A stretch of 64,000 nucleotides of DNA from Actinomycetota bacterium (GCA_018831265.1 JAHJCO010000029.1:43099-107098); one strand, 5' to 3'. Counted from the stretch's first letter, positions 28,801 to 38,976 are shown. Program-made: numbers and translations. The notes: generated by a model from the letters alone, not told the origin.

Positions 28801-29064
28801 TCAGTTTAGCTTATCGGAGATGATGCGGCCGATGAGCTTCTTGGCGACGTCGTCACCGGTCACGTTGTAGCTGGACGTCTCGAGGGCCTTGCGGACCTTC
28901 TCGACCCGGTCCAGGCGGATCACGGGGGCGTCGTCTATCTTCCTGACCACGGACTGGATGCCCTCTTTCTCCTCATCGGTGAGAGGCGAGTTGACATCAC
29001 TCATCGACTGCTTCTTCTTCAGCAGGTCAAGAGTGTTCTGGATCTCACGATCTGAAAGCTGCAT
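28801..29064 (-). CDS. flgM: FlgM-family anti-sigma-28 factor
   Basis: 87 residues from MQLSDREIQ; AGGTGGGG precedes this ATG, and an in-frame GTG 9 bases earlier is the alternative. The C-terminal part VEKVRKALETSSYNVTGDDVAKKLIGRII is the FlgM domain that binds sigma-28. The N-terminal half is polar and probably disordered, as in the family. comF lies upstream on the same strand, an arrangement also seen in Bacillus, but no flagellar structural genes are in the window. Its target may be the WhiG/FliA sigma encoded at 49358. Confidence 0.88.
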   Translation of the reverse strand: MQLSDREIQNTLDLLKKKQSMSDVNSPLTDEEKEGIQSVVRKIDDAPVIRLDRVEKVRKALETSSYNVTGDDVAKKLIGRIISDKLN

Positions 29065-29283
29065 GATCCCCACCTGCGCGACAGACGTTTGGCCACAAGA
29101 TTATCATAAAACCTTATCGTCCGGGGGCTTCATTTTCTGAACCCCCCTAACGGTCGGGGCTCGTTTCCTCTATTAGTGTTTTCGGCATTTCGGCTCCCGA
29201 ATCCCTGCCTTTTCACCCGTTCTGGGGAAGAAAAACCACCCATTCGAGCCGTTGAACCGGGTTTTGGACCAATAGGGTGATTT

Positions 29284-29970
29284 TTATGAAGATGCCCGCT
29301 TGGGCGCCAGTTTCAGCTCCGCACGGGCCGCGACCAGCACGGCAACGGACCATGCACCGGCCTCGATGAGCGCTTCGCAGCAGGCCTCGGCCGTCGCGCC
29401 GGTGGTCAGGACGTCGTCGACCAGAAGGACCTCGCCACCCATCTCCATTCCCCGCGTCATACCGAAGGCGCCGGCGACGTTAGCCGCCCGGAGGTGCCCG
29501 GGGATTGCATCCTGGTCGGCGGTCTTCCTGGTCATCACCAGCGCTTCGAGCAGTGGGCGGCCCAGCAGGTCCGCCACCCCTCGGCCGAGCAACGACGCCG
29601 GATTGTATCCGCGGCGGGCGACCTTCCGCCGAGTGGACGGTACGGGTACAACGACCGTCGGGACCGTGAAGGCGGGGTCGTTGCCGGCCGCGGCGACCAT
29701 CAGCGCCGCCAGGGGGGCCGCGTACATGCTCTTTCCCGACTTCAATCCCAGTACCATGTCGCGAATGGCACCGGAGTACGGGCCGGCCGCTCTCAGCCCT
29801 TCCCATCCCGAAACTTTCGACAGGAGCCCGGGCGGTCGTTCTACTGAGCCTCCGGCCTCGGCCAGCGCCACGCGGCAGGCGGGGCACAGCCCCCCGGGAG
29901 CCCGTGCGCCGCACGCGGCGCATGACGCCGGGTAGAAGATATCGACGATCTCGAGCAGGCGGGGGCGCAT
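29284..29970 (-). CDS. ComF-family phosphoribosyltransferase-like protein
   Basis: 228 residues. The N-terminal zinc knuckle CAACGARAPGGLCPAC is followed by a type I phosphoribosyltransferase fold with RRGYNPASLLGRGVADL and the PRPP loop VLLVDDVLTTGATAEAC. ComF proteins are linked to DNA uptake during transformation, though many occur without a full competence system, and none is visible here. It is followed 210 bases downstream by flgM on the same strand. Confidence 0.92.
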   Translation of the reverse strand: MRPRLLEIVDIFYPASCAACGARAPGGLCPACRVALAEAGGSVERPPGLLSKVSGWEGLRAAGPYSGAIRDMVLGLKSGKSMYAAPLAALMVAAAGNDPAFTVPTVVVPVPSTRRKVARRGYNPASLLGRGVADLLGRPLLEALVMTRKTADQDAIPGHLRAANVAGAFGMTRGMEMGGEVLLVDDVLTTGATAEACCEALIEAGAWSVAVLVAARAELKLAPKRASS

Positions 29971-30054
29971 GCGGGTCCCTCCTCGGCCATGGAGAGGAAG
30001 ATTGATTGTACTGCTCAGTCTAGCAGAGTGAGAAAGGACCTCAAACCTGTTTTC

Positions 30055-31107
30055 TCACCTCTCGAGGAGGCTCTCGGTATACGGGGGACGGAGGACACCG
30101 TGCTCGGTCACGATACCCGCTATCAGGCCGGCCGGTGTGACGTCGAACGCGGGGTTGTACACCGGTGCGGACGGGGGCGCGACGGGCGCACCCGCGCAGT
30201 AGCGCACCTCGTCCGGGTCCCGCTCCTCTATGGTGATGGCGTCACCTCCCGGGCAGGCCGGGTCGACCGTCGAGAAAGGCGCCGCGATGTAGAAGGGGAT
30301 GTCGTGCGCGTGAGCCGCCAACGCCAGCCCGTAGGTGCCGATCTTGTTGGCGCTGTCGCCGTTCGCCGCGATGCGGTCGGCTCCCGTGATCACGAGGTCG
30401 GCCTTCCCGGCCCGCATCACGTCGGCGGCCATCCCGTCGCAGATGAGGGTGTAGGCGACACCGGCGCGGCCCAGCTCCCAGGCGGTGAGCCTGGACCCCT
30501 GGAGGAGGGGCCGGGTCTCGTCAACGTAGACGTGGGGGCTCTTGCCACGGCGGTGGGCCTCCATGAGGACTCCCACCGCCGTCCCGTAGCGCAGCGCGGC
30601 CAGCGGGCCCGAGTTGCAGTGGGTTATGGCGACCGCGCCCTCGCCGATCAGCTCCTGGCCGCACTCCACCAGAGACCGGTTGGTCTCGATGGTGTCGAGC
30701 GCCACGGCGTCGGCCTCGCCGCGCAGCCTCGCTATCAGCTCCGTGGTGGTGTCCGAGGCCCCGCGCTGCAGAACGGCGTCCATGCGCTCCAGCGCCCAGA
30801 ACAGGTTCCTGGCGGTAGGCCGTGACGCGCCGATCTCTTGAATCGCTACCCGGGCCGCGCGCCTGACCACCCCCGGCTCGCTCGATCCCGCGCTGATGGC
30901 TCCCAGCACGACCCCGTAAGCGCCCGCGACACCTATGGCCATCGCACCCCTCACGGCCAGGCGCCGGATGGCATCGACCACCTGGTCGTGCGTATCGAGC
31001 TCGAGGAGCACCTCGCTCGTCGGCAGCAGGGTCTGGTCCAGCAGGAACAGTACTCCGTCCTCGTAGTATATCGAGTCGCCCGGCTCGCGCAGCGGGGTCG
31101 TACTCAC
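30055..31107 (-). CDS. mtnA: methylthioribose-1-phosphate isomerase
   Basis: 350 residues. Converts 5-methylthioribose 1-phosphate to methylthioribulose 1-phosphate in methionine salvage. Motifs: VRGAMAIGVAGAYGVVLGA and ITHCNSGPLAALRYGTAVGV with the catalytic Cys of THCNSG. VYVDETRPLLQGSRLTAWEL, then TGADRIAANGDSANKIGTY with the catalytic Asp, follow. The start overlaps the aldolase-like gene by 4 bases, so the two are coupled. Confidence 0.96.
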   Translation of the reverse strand: MSTTPLREPGDSIYYEDGVLFLLDQTLLPTSEVLLELDTHDQVVDAIRRLAVRGAMAIGVAGAYGVVLGAISAGSSEPGVVRRAARVAIQEIGASRPTARNLFWALERMDAVLQRGASDTTTELIARLRGEADAVALDTIETNRSLVECGQELIGEGAVAITHCNSGPLAALRYGTAVGVLMEAHRRGKSPHVYVDETRPLLQGSRLTAWELGRAGVAYTLICDGMAADVMRAGKADLVITGADRIAANGDSANKIGTYGLALAAHAHDIPFYIAAPFSTVDPACPGGDAITIEERDPDEVRYCAGAPVAPPSAPVYNPAFDVTPAGLIAGIVTEHGVLRPPYTESLLER

Positions 31108-31694
31108 CTGCGCGCCCCGTTGTTGCCCTGGAGGATGAAGATGACCTTCGCCGCCGCCTCCACCGCCTCCGCCTGGTCGACGGCGTCCTCGACGTCGCGG
31201 CCCCAGACTACCGGCCCCTGCCTCTCGATCAGCGCCACGCGATCGCGCCGCATCACCTCGGCGACGGCGCCCGCCAGGCCAGCGGTCCCCGGTCTGTAGT
31301 AAGGCACCAGGTACACGCCGCCCAGGTGCTCGAGAAGCGCCGCGTAGTCCTCCAGGGGCCGGCGACCGGCATGAGCGAGCGCCGTGGCGTACGGGGAATG
31401 GAAGCGGATGACGGAGCCCGCCTCGGGCCTGGCGGCCATCACCGCGGACACGATATTGGCGTCCTGGCCGGTCTCCCGGTCGCTTCCGGGAGCGGGCACG
31501 CCGTTCCCGTCCAGGAGGGCGAGGTCCGCCTCCTCGAGAAAGCCCAGGCGGCTCCTCTCGCCGGTGACCGCGATGGTCCCGTCGGACAGCCTGACGCCGA
31601 TCGTGCCCAGCGCGCCGGTGGCCAGGCCACCCTCGTACATCCGCCGCCCGGCGGACACGATGCGCTGCAGCTCGTTGTGCTTCATCGAGGTCAT
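31104..31694 (-). CDS. class II aldolase/adducin-like protein with altered metal ligands
   Basis: 196 residues, first ATG used. The fold signature is recognisable (GALGTIGVRLSDGTIAVTG, RPEAGSVIRFHSPYATALA, VVWGRDVEDAVDQAEAVE). However, the usual HTH zinc ligands read RFH, and the usual NHG histidine reads RQG in LIERQGPVVWG. By position after mtnA it would be the methylthioribulose-phosphate aldolase or dehydratase, but the ligand changes make its activity doubtful. It lies between ahcY and mtnA in a tight co-directional run. Confidence 0.8.
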   Translation of the reverse strand: MTSMKHNELQRIVSAGRRMYEGGLATGALGTIGVRLSDGTIAVTGERSRLGFLEEADLALLDGNGVPAPGSDRETGQDANIVSAVMAARPEAGSVIRFHSPYATALAHAGRRPLEDYAALLEHLGGVYLVPYYRPGTAGLAGAVAEVMRRDRVALIERQGPVVWGRDVEDAVDQAEAVEAAAKVIFILQGNNGARR

Positions 31695-31701
31695 CCCGTG
31701 G

Positions 31702-32997
<1,296 letters not shown>

Positions 32998-33081
32998 CTA
33001 CAAAGCGCGTGGCCCGGCCGGCCGCCTCGCCGGAGTCCCACTCGAGGCGATTCCCGGACGGGGGTCGAGCAATGTGATGTA

Positions 33082-33921
33082 TCAGAGTAACATATTTGCC
33101 GTGGCGGCGACCTTCTCCAGCAGCCCCGGCAGTCGCCCCGCGGACCGCCCGACGGTCGTCAGAACCACCTCGTGCGATTGCGGCCCTCCGGAATAGGGGA
33201 CCAGGACGTTGGATATGCAGCACACGGCGCATGTCTGAAGGCCCAGGTACCCGGCGGCGAGGGCTTCGGGGGCGGTGGACATGCCGACCGCGTCCGCCCC
33301 CGCGATCCTCAGCATTTGCGCCTCCGCGCCGGTCTCATAGCTCGGACCGGGCACGCTGGCGTACACGCCCTCCTCGCAACGCGCCTCCGCCGGCAGGCAG
33401 CCCCGGAGGGCGTCACGCCATCGATCGGGATAGAGACCGTGCGAGGCCGTGAACCGGGAACGGCCTTCCTCGTCCGGCAGGTGGAAGAGCGGGTTATTCC
33501 CCCAGAGCATGATGTGGTCGCGCACTATCATCAGGTCGCCCGGCAGGTAGACCGGGTTCAGCCCGCCGGCCGCGCTGAACATCACCAGGGCCCTGACCCC
33601 CCAGGAGGCGTAGATCCAGACGGGGAAGCATGTCTCCAGGCTGGTGTACCCCTCGTAGCAATGGAGCCGGCCGTCCTGCACCAGGAGCGGACCCGCGCCG
33701 GTGGCGACGGTCTTTATCGCGCCTCGATGACCTTCGACCCCGGCCTCGCAGAGGCCCGGCACCTCGTGAAAGTCGACCGCCTCGGTCGAATCGTACTCGG
33801 CCGCCAGGACGTCCCAGCCGCTTCCGAGCACCACCGCGCAGGGAGGCGCCTCTCCGAGCCTCTCCCGCAGCATGGACGCCGCTTCGCGAGCGGCGGCGTT
33901 GACCTCTACCGGGAGTAACAT
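33082..33921 (-). CDS. purine nucleoside phosphorylase (trimeric PNP/MTAP family)
   Basis: About 279 residues from MLLPVEVNAA, chosen because GAGG lies just upstream; a GTG 12 bases earlier is the alternative. Motifs: AVVLGSGWD, EGHRGAIKTV (catalytic His), DGRLHCYEGY, FSAAGGLNPVY, and LRIAGADAVGMSTAPEALAA with CISNVLVP. The Met in VGMST favours PNP over methylthioadenosine phosphorylase, though context next to mtnA suggests it may serve salvage of adenosine or methylthioadenosine produced by SAM use. Confidence 0.9.
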   Translation of the reverse strand: MLLPVEVNAAAREAASMLRERLGEAPPCAVVLGSGWDVLAAEYDSTEAVDFHEVPGLCEAGVEGHRGAIKTVATGAGPLLVQDGRLHCYEGYTSLETCFPVWIYASWGVRALVMFSAAGGLNPVYLPGDLMIVRDHIMLWGNNPLFHLPDEEGRSRFTASHGLYPDRWRDALRGCLPAEARCEEGVYASVPGPSYETGAEAQMLRIAGADAVGMSTAPEALAAGYLGLQTCAVCCISNVLVPYSGGPQSHEVVLTTVGRSAGRLPGLLEKVAATANMLL

Positions 33922-33941
33922 GTCGCCTCGCACGGACCCAC

Positions 33942-35024
33942 TCAGTCCGGCCCGCTCATCCGCTTCTTCAGCTCCTCGATGCGAGTGACCGGGGTCGGGT
34001 CCTGCCCCAGCAACAGGGCAAGGTATACGCTCACGAAGTCACCGAAGTAGACCACGTCGAGCAGGCGCTCGGCGGGGTTTCCACCGCGGGCGCAGATGTG
34101 GGTGACCGCACCCAGCCGGTCACCTATGAGGTCCAGCGTGATACGGACTCTCTTCTCGATGCGTGGGTGGCAGCCCGCCTCACGCAGCACCACAAGGTGC
34201 ACTGACCCGCATATCTCCTCGAGGTGTTGCCAGCCCACGGTCTCGTTGTGATTGAGCTCGGGGAAGGAGTTGTGGAACGCCGGCACCTTGGAGTTCTCGT
34301 TGAGTTGCGCCTTCCAGCGCAGTGCCGCCACCGCGAGCGCCCCTTCGGACCCGTAGATGACCGGCAGCTGCCCGGGGAGCTCCTTGGCCAGCCTCTTGGT
34401 GGGGTTGTTGTCGAGCTCGGAGTCGCGCCCGTGCTCGTCACCGCGCTCCTCGAGCATCTCCACTGCCCCCTCCAGGTCGGAGACCAGGCCCGAGACAAGG
34501 CCCATGCGTTCCAGGGCGCACGCCACCGGCACGAAAAGGTACCCCAGGGAAGCCCTCGGCTGCATCCCTCCGGGGATGTCGAACGCGGGGAACCCCTTCT
34601 CCTCGGCCATCGTCCGCAGCGCCCCGCCGCTGGTGACGCCGACCAGTCTCGCGCCGCGCACCGAGGCCTGCTGGACGCACTCGAGCGTCTCCTCCGTGTT
34701 GCCGGAGTAGCTCACCGCAAAGACCAGGGAGGACTCATCGACGAAACGGGGCAGGGAATAGCCCTTGACCGTGATCAGGGGGATCTCCAGTCCCGAGGCC
34801 GGCGCGAGGGTGCCCACCACGTCGCCGGACACCCCGCTGCCGCCCATGCCCAGCACTACGACGTTACACACGCCTTCCGCGGAGGGCAGCGAGATACCTG
34901 CCCGGCCTATCTCCAGCGCCTCGCGCACCTGGGAGCCGAACCGCTCGACGGCGCCCAGCATGTCCGCCGGGTCGACGGCCGCGAAACCGGACGGGTCGTC
35001 GAGGTCCACCTTCAATTCCATCAT
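33942..35024 (-). CDS. bifunctional phosphoglucose/phosphomannose isomerase (SIS domain)
   Basis: About 360 residues. The ATG used has GGAGG 6 bases upstream; a longer frame begins in the adjacent repeat (MKTSDAPHH). SIS-domain motifs: VVVLGMGGSGVSGDVVG, VFAVSYSGNTEETLECVQQA, and HNSFPELNHNETVGWQ with the catalytic Glu/His. This family interconverts fructose 6-phosphate with glucose 6-phosphate and mannose 6-phosphate. It would feed the phosphomannomutase and GDP-mannose genes upstream. Confidence 0.93.
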   Translation of the reverse strand: MMELKVDLDDPSGFAAVDPADMLGAVERFGSQVREALEIGRAGISLPSAEGVCNVVVLGMGGSGVSGDVVGTLAPASGLEIPLITVKGYSLPRFVDESSLVFAVSYSGNTEETLECVQQASVRGARLVGVTSGGALRTMAEEKGFPAFDIPGGMQPRASLGYLFVPVACALERMGLVSGLVSDLEGAVEMLEERGDEHGRDSELDNNPTKRLAKELPGQLPVIYGSEGALAVAALRWKAQLNENSKVPAFHNSFPELNHNETVGWQHLEEICGSVHLVVLREAGCHPRIEKRVRITLDLIGDRLGAVTHICARGGNPAERLLDVVYFGDFVSVYLALLLGQDPTPVTRIEELKKRMSGPD

Positions 35025-35039
35025 CCGCCCCCTCCAATG

Positions 35040-35257
35040 ATGAGGGGCGTCAGAGGTTTTCATTGCGTTCCAGCCTTGTCGAAATCGACGTAGTCCAACG
35101 GCACTGCAAACCTCTGACCCCCCGGTTCGTCCAAGGGTTGATAGTTAGAACAATGAGGGGCGTCAGAGGTTTTCATTGCGTTCCAGCCTTGTCGAAATCG
35201 ACGTAGTCCAACGGCACTGCAAACCTCTGACCCCCCGGTTCGTCCAAGGGTTGATAG
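35040..35257. repeat. tandem pair of ~105-bp palindromic repeats upstream of the isomerase gene (family A)
   Basis: Two units starting at 35040 and 35153 (period 113) are identical over about 104 bases. Arms GGGCGTCAGAGGTTTTCATTG and GCAAACCTCTGACCCC pair. On the minus strand each contains ATGAAAACCTCTGACGCCCC. In the unit next to the isomerase gene this ATG is in frame with that gene (MKTSDAPHHWRGRMMELK), 39 bases before the preferred start. Same arrangement as at 11190 and 44434. Confidence 0.85.
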
Positions 35258-35284
35258 ACCTCTCTGTTCGGATGTAGCGCTTAA

Positions 35285-35317
35285 GTGTAGCAAAAGTGCC
35301 TGACCCTTCTGCTACAC
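35285..35317. repeat. 12-bp stem hairpin supplying a stop codon
   Basis: Near-identical to 5663-5695 (one changed base in the right arm). Its right arm contains the TAG that ends the phosphomannomutase gene, so the palindrome either inserted at the gene end or is its terminator. Confidence 0.7.
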
Positions 35318-36739
35318 TGTGACTGAGTTGATGAGCCTGACGCCCTCGGCGACCAGGTCCTCGACCTCTTTCTCTCCGGTCGCCTCCGCGTAGACCCGGA
35401 CCACGGCCTCGGTCCCGGACACCCGCAGCATCACCCACGAGCCGTCCTCCCGGTGGAACTTCAGACCGTCGATGGTCTCGAGGTCCGTGACCTTCAGCCC
35501 CCCGATCCGCTCAGGCCTCAGATCGGGGAGCCTGGCCAGGAGGGACTCCTTGTGTGCACTCGTGAGCTCGATGTCGCGGCGCAGGAACACGAACCTCTGC
35601 CCCAGATCCTCCATCAGTTCGTCGATGAGCACGCCAAGCGTCTTGCCGTGGGTCGCCATGATCTCCACCAGCAGCAGGCCGACCAGGATGCCGTCCCGCT
35701 CCGGGATGTGGTTCTTGATACCGGTGCCGCCGCTCTCCTCGCCGCCTATGAGGATGTCCTCCGTCAGCATGTAGTCGCAGATGTACTTGAAGCCGACCGG
35801 GACGACGTGCAGCCGGAGCCCGTACCTCGCGCACAGCCTGTCTATCATGGTCGTTGTGGAAACCGTCTTCACGACGTTGCCCGTCCAGCCTCTTACCTCC
35901 ACCAGGTGCCTGAGCAGAAGCGCGAACACCATGTGCGAGCTGATGAAACGACCGGTCGCATCGATAGCCGTGACCCTGTCGGCGTCGCCGTCGACCGCGA
36001 TGCCCACCTGGTACCCGCCGGACGTCACCGCTTCGCGCAGGTCGTCCAGGTTGTCCCCGATCGGCTCGGGCAGCAGGCCGGGGAACATGGGGTTCGGCTC
36101 GCCGTGGATCTGCCCGCAGTCCATGCCCAGCCGTCCCAGTGCTTCGACCAGGAGGCCCTGTCCCGCCCCGTACATGGGGTCGAACATGACCTTTATGTCC
36201 GGCGCGGGGAAGACGCTCGAATCGACGAGTGAGATCACCTTGTCCAGGTAGGCGGGCACGGGATCGAACAGCTCGACCCGGCCGCCGGCCAGCACGTCCG
36301 CGAAGAAGACGTCGGGGCGCCGCGGGTCCTCGACGGGCGCGTTCAACTCCCGCTCGATGGCCTCCGTGATCTCGGTCGAGGCAGATCCGCCGTACGGCCC
36401 CTTGAACTTGATGCCGTTGTATCGTGGCGGGTTGTGGCTCGCCGTCAGCATGATGGCGCCCTCGGTCTCGAGGTCGACCGTGGCGAACGATATCGAGGGG
36501 GTGGGCACGAAGGTGCCCGAGACCTTCACCGGGATCCCGTAGGCGGAAGCCGCCATGGCGCACACCTGGGCGAAGCGGTCGGAGGAGAACCGGGTGTCGT
36601 AGCCCACCAGCAGGGTAGGCTGGCCGGAGGCGCCGGCCTTGACGTACCGGCAGACGGCGCAGGCTATCTTCCAGACCAGGTCGTAGGTGAAGTCATCGGC
36701 GATGACCCCCCGCACCCCGTCGGTTCCGAACTTGATCAT
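35312..36739 (-). CDS. phosphoglucomutase/phosphomannomutase
   Basis: 475 residues of the alpha-D-phosphohexomutase family. MIKFGTDGVRGVIADDF start, catalytic phosphoserine loop MLTASHNPPRYNGIKFKG, metal loop VDGDADRVTAID, sugar-binding GGEESGGTGIKNHIPERDG, and C-terminal phosphate-binding VLRVSGTEAVVRVYAE (RxSGTE). It interconverts mannose 6- and 1-phosphate or the glucose pair. Flanking GDP-mannose genes favour the mannose role. The stop lies in a hairpin repeat. Confidence 0.94.
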   Translation of the reverse strand: MIKFGTDGVRGVIADDFTYDLVWKIACAVCRYVKAGASGQPTLLVGYDTRFSSDRFAQVCAMAASAYGIPVKVSGTFVPTPSISFATVDLETEGAIMLTASHNPPRYNGIKFKGPYGGSASTEITEAIERELNAPVEDPRRPDVFFADVLAGGRVELFDPVPAYLDKVISLVDSSVFPAPDIKVMFDPMYGAGQGLLVEALGRLGMDCGQIHGEPNPMFPGLLPEPIGDNLDDLREAVTSGGYQVGIAVDGDADRVTAIDATGRFISSHMVFALLLRHLVEVRGWTGNVVKTVSTTTMIDRLCARYGLRLHVVPVGFKYICDYMLTEDILIGGEESGGTGIKNHIPERDGILVGLLLVEIMATHGKTLGVLIDELMEDLGQRFVFLRRDIELTSAHKESLLARLPDLRPERIGGLKVTDLETIDGLKFHREDGSWVMLRVSGTEAVVRVYAEATGEKEVEDLVAEGVRLINSVTV

Positions 36740-36751
36740 CCCGAGGCCCCT

Positions 36752-37711
36752 CTAGACCCTCTCTCGCCAGTAGTCGAGCAGGTCCTTCAGCGTCTTCTCG
36801 AAAGGTATCTCGGCCGCCCAACCGGTCAGGGTCGTGAACCTGGTATTGTCGGCCAGCAGTATCTCGACGTCGGAGGGCCGCATGCGCGAGGGGTCCTGCC
36901 TGACCTCGATGTCCGCGTCGCTCATCGAGAGCAGGATATCCAGCATGTGCCGGATGCTGACCTCTTCACCCGAGCCCAGGTTGTACACCTCGCCGGGCAC
37001 CCCCTTCTCCAGGGAGAGCCAGTAGCCCTTGACCATGTCCCTGACGTCGGTGAAGTCCCGCCGCGCGTCGAGGTTGCCCACCTCGATCACGGGCTCCTTC
37101 TTCCCGGCCTCGATGGTGGCGATCTGCCTGGAGAAGTTGCTCGAGACGAACACGTCGCCCCTCCTGGGACCCGTGTGGTTGAATCCCCGGGTCCTCACGA
37201 TATGGAGCCCGTAGCTCTGGTGGTACTGGTAACCCAGCAGGTCCTGGGCGACCTTGCTGACCCCGTAGGGCGAGAGCGGCCGCAGCGGGTTCGTCTCCTT
37301 GATGGGTATCTCGTCCTCGTAGACCATCCCGTATTCCTCGCTGGACCCGGCCAGCTGGATCCGGGTATCGAAGAGCTTCAGCTCGCGCATCCCCTCGAAC
37401 AGGTTGATCTCCCCCACCACGTTGGTGGTCATCGTCTCCACCGGGGCCTTCCAGGAGGTCGGGACGAAGCTCTGGGCCGCCAGGTGGAAGATATAGTCCG
37501 GCCGGACCTCGGCCAGGCAGTGGCGGACCGCGACGGCGTCTTTCAGGTCGCAGTCGTAGAGCTCTATCTCGTCGAGTATGTGCTCGATGTTGTCCATCCG
37601 GCTCCGCCAGCGAGCAGTGCCGAACAGCTCGACATCTCCCCTCGCGATACACAGCTCGGCCAGGTGGCTGCCCGCGAAACCCGTCACCCCGGTTATCAGG
37701 ACCTTCAACAT
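36752..37711 (-). CDS. gmd: GDP-mannose 4,6-dehydratase-like SDR
   Basis: About 319 residues from MLKVLITGVTGFAGSHLAEL, with GGAGGTGC directly before the ATG. NAD(P)-binding TGVTGFAGSH, FHLAAQSFVPTSWKAPVE, catalytic SSEEYG with YGVSK, FNHTGPRRGDVFVSSNF, and DFTDVRDMVKGYW are typical of GDP-mannose dehydratase. The product would be GDP-4-keto-6-deoxymannose. It is very similar in plan to the SDR at 38983 (both end LDYWRERV), suggesting duplication and division of labour. Confidence 0.82.
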   Translation of the reverse strand: MLKVLITGVTGFAGSHLAELCIARGDVELFGTARWRSRMDNIEHILDEIELYDCDLKDAVAVRHCLAEVRPDYIFHLAAQSFVPTSWKAPVETMTTNVVGEINLFEGMRELKLFDTRIQLAGSSEEYGMVYEDEIPIKETNPLRPLSPYGVSKVAQDLLGYQYHQSYGLHIVRTRGFNHTGPRRGDVFVSSNFSRQIATIEAGKKEPVIEVGNLDARRDFTDVRDMVKGYWLSLEKGVPGEVYNLGSGEEVSIRHMLDILLSMSDADIEVRQDPSRMRPSDVEILLADNTRFTTLTGWAAEIPFEKTLKDLLDYWRERV

Positions 37712-37797
37712 GCACCTCCAGTGCCGGTTCCCCGGTGCGCCATCCACCCGCGGGAACCCCTCATGAAAGAACGCCGGCCGGCCGGCCGCGTCACGAT

Positions 37798-38913
37798 CTA
37801 GAACTTTATCTTCCCGGCCTCGATATCGGTCGAGGGCCAGACCCTTATCCCCTTGAGGAACTCGTTGTCGCCCCCGGCCCGGATATTATCACCGAGCACC
37901 GAGCCGTCCGCAACACGGACCCCGGGCCCGAGCGTCGTGTTCCTTCCTATGATGCTCCCCTCGACCGCGGCGTCTTCGCCGATATCCGCTCCGTCCATGA
38001 TCACCGAGCCGTCCACCCGGGCACCCGCGCGAAGCGTGACCCCGTTGCCCAGGCAGGTGCTCGTCCCCACGCGGGCACCGGGCCCGATCGCCGCGCGATC
38101 ACCGAGAAGTGAGGGACCGCGCAGCAGTGCCGATCCGTCGATGTCACAGCCCTCCCCCGCGATGACCCCCTCCGCCACCTCGTTCCCCTTGAGCGGCACC
38201 TTGATATGGCCGGCCAGTATGTCGTGGTGCGCCGAGAGGTACTTCTGCGGCGTCCCCAGGTCCAGCCAGTAGGCGTCGGAGGGGAAGCCGTACATGGGCG
38301 CGCCGCGGGCGAGCAGGTCGGGGAAGAGCTGCCTCTCGAAGGAGTACTCGGTATCCGGCGGGACCTGCTCGAGCACCGCCGGGTCCATCACGTAGGTCCC
38401 GGCGTTTATCAGGTTTGTCACCACCTGGTCCCAGGTCGGTTTCTCCAGGAACTCCTTGATGCGGCCCTCGTCATCCAGCGGGACCAGCCCGTAGGCGGTG
38501 GGGTCCTCCACCGGCGTCAGGGTGATGGTTACGGTGGCGCCCCTGCTCCGGTGGAACTCCACCAGCGCGCCGATGTCCAGGTCCGTCAGTATGTCGCCGT
38601 TGCAGATGATGACCGGCCCGTCCCCCAGGTGCCGCTCCACGTTCTTTATGGCCCCGCAGGTCCCCAGCGGCTTATCCTCGGTGACGTACACGATCCGCAT
38701 CCCCAGCGCGGAGCCGTCGCCGAAGTACTCGTCGAAGACAGCGGGCAGGTAGCCTGTGGAGAGCACCACCTCGTCGACGCCGTGCTCCTTGAGGTGCATC
38801 AGCTCTATCTCCAGGAAGGGCGTGTTGACCAGCGGCAACATCGGCTTGGGGGTGGTTATAGTCAGCGGCCGCAGGCGGGTGCCGAACCCCCCGACGAGCA
38901 TCGCGCCTATCAT
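37798..38913 (-). CDS. sugar-1-phosphate nucleotidyltransferase (probable mannose-1-phosphate guanylyltransferase)
   Basis: 371 residues. The nucleotide-binding start is MLVGGFGTRLRPLTITTPKPM. VIICNGDILTDLDIGALVEF holds the metal-binding Asp, with KPTWDQVVTNLINAGTYV following. The C-terminal third is a left-handed beta-helix of hexapeptide repeats (GADIGEDAAVEGSIIGRNTT, GSVLGDNIRAGGDN). Neighbours make GDP-mannose the likely product. Nucleotide specificity cannot be settled from the motifs alone. Confidence 0.9.
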   Translation of the reverse strand: MIGAMLVGGFGTRLRPLTITTPKPMLPLVNTPFLEIELMHLKEHGVDEVVLSTGYLPAVFDEYFGDGSALGMRIVYVTEDKPLGTCGAIKNVERHLGDGPVIICNGDILTDLDIGALVEFHRSRGATVTITLTPVEDPTAYGLVPLDDEGRIKEFLEKPTWDQVVTNLINAGTYVMDPAVLEQVPPDTEYSFERQLFPDLLARGAPMYGFPSDAYWLDLGTPQKYLSAHHDILAGHIKVPLKGNEVAEGVIAGEGCDIDGSALLRGPSLLGDRAAIGPGARVGTSTCLGNGVTLRAGARVDGSVIMDGADIGEDAAVEGSIIGRNTTLGPGVRVADGSVLGDNIRAGGDNEFLKGIRVWPSTDIEAGKIKF

Positions 38914-38947
38914 GTATAGACCTCCGTTCGTATCACCCTCACCCCGA

Positions 38948-38976
38948 CCCTCTCCCTCCGGGGGAGAGGGAGAGGG
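38948..38976. repeat. C-rich palindrome between sugar genes
   Basis: CCCTCTCCCTCC followed by GGGGGAGAGGGAGAGGG forms a strong GC hairpin, like the one at 7604-7630. It lies between the stop of the SDR at 38983 and the start of the nucleotidyltransferase. Possible REP element or terminator. Confidence 0.6.

Noticed and set aside
29114..29121. GACGATAA upstream of flgM as a sigma-28 promoter
   Set aside because: One mismatch in the -10 and no TAAA at the proper -35 distance; too weak.
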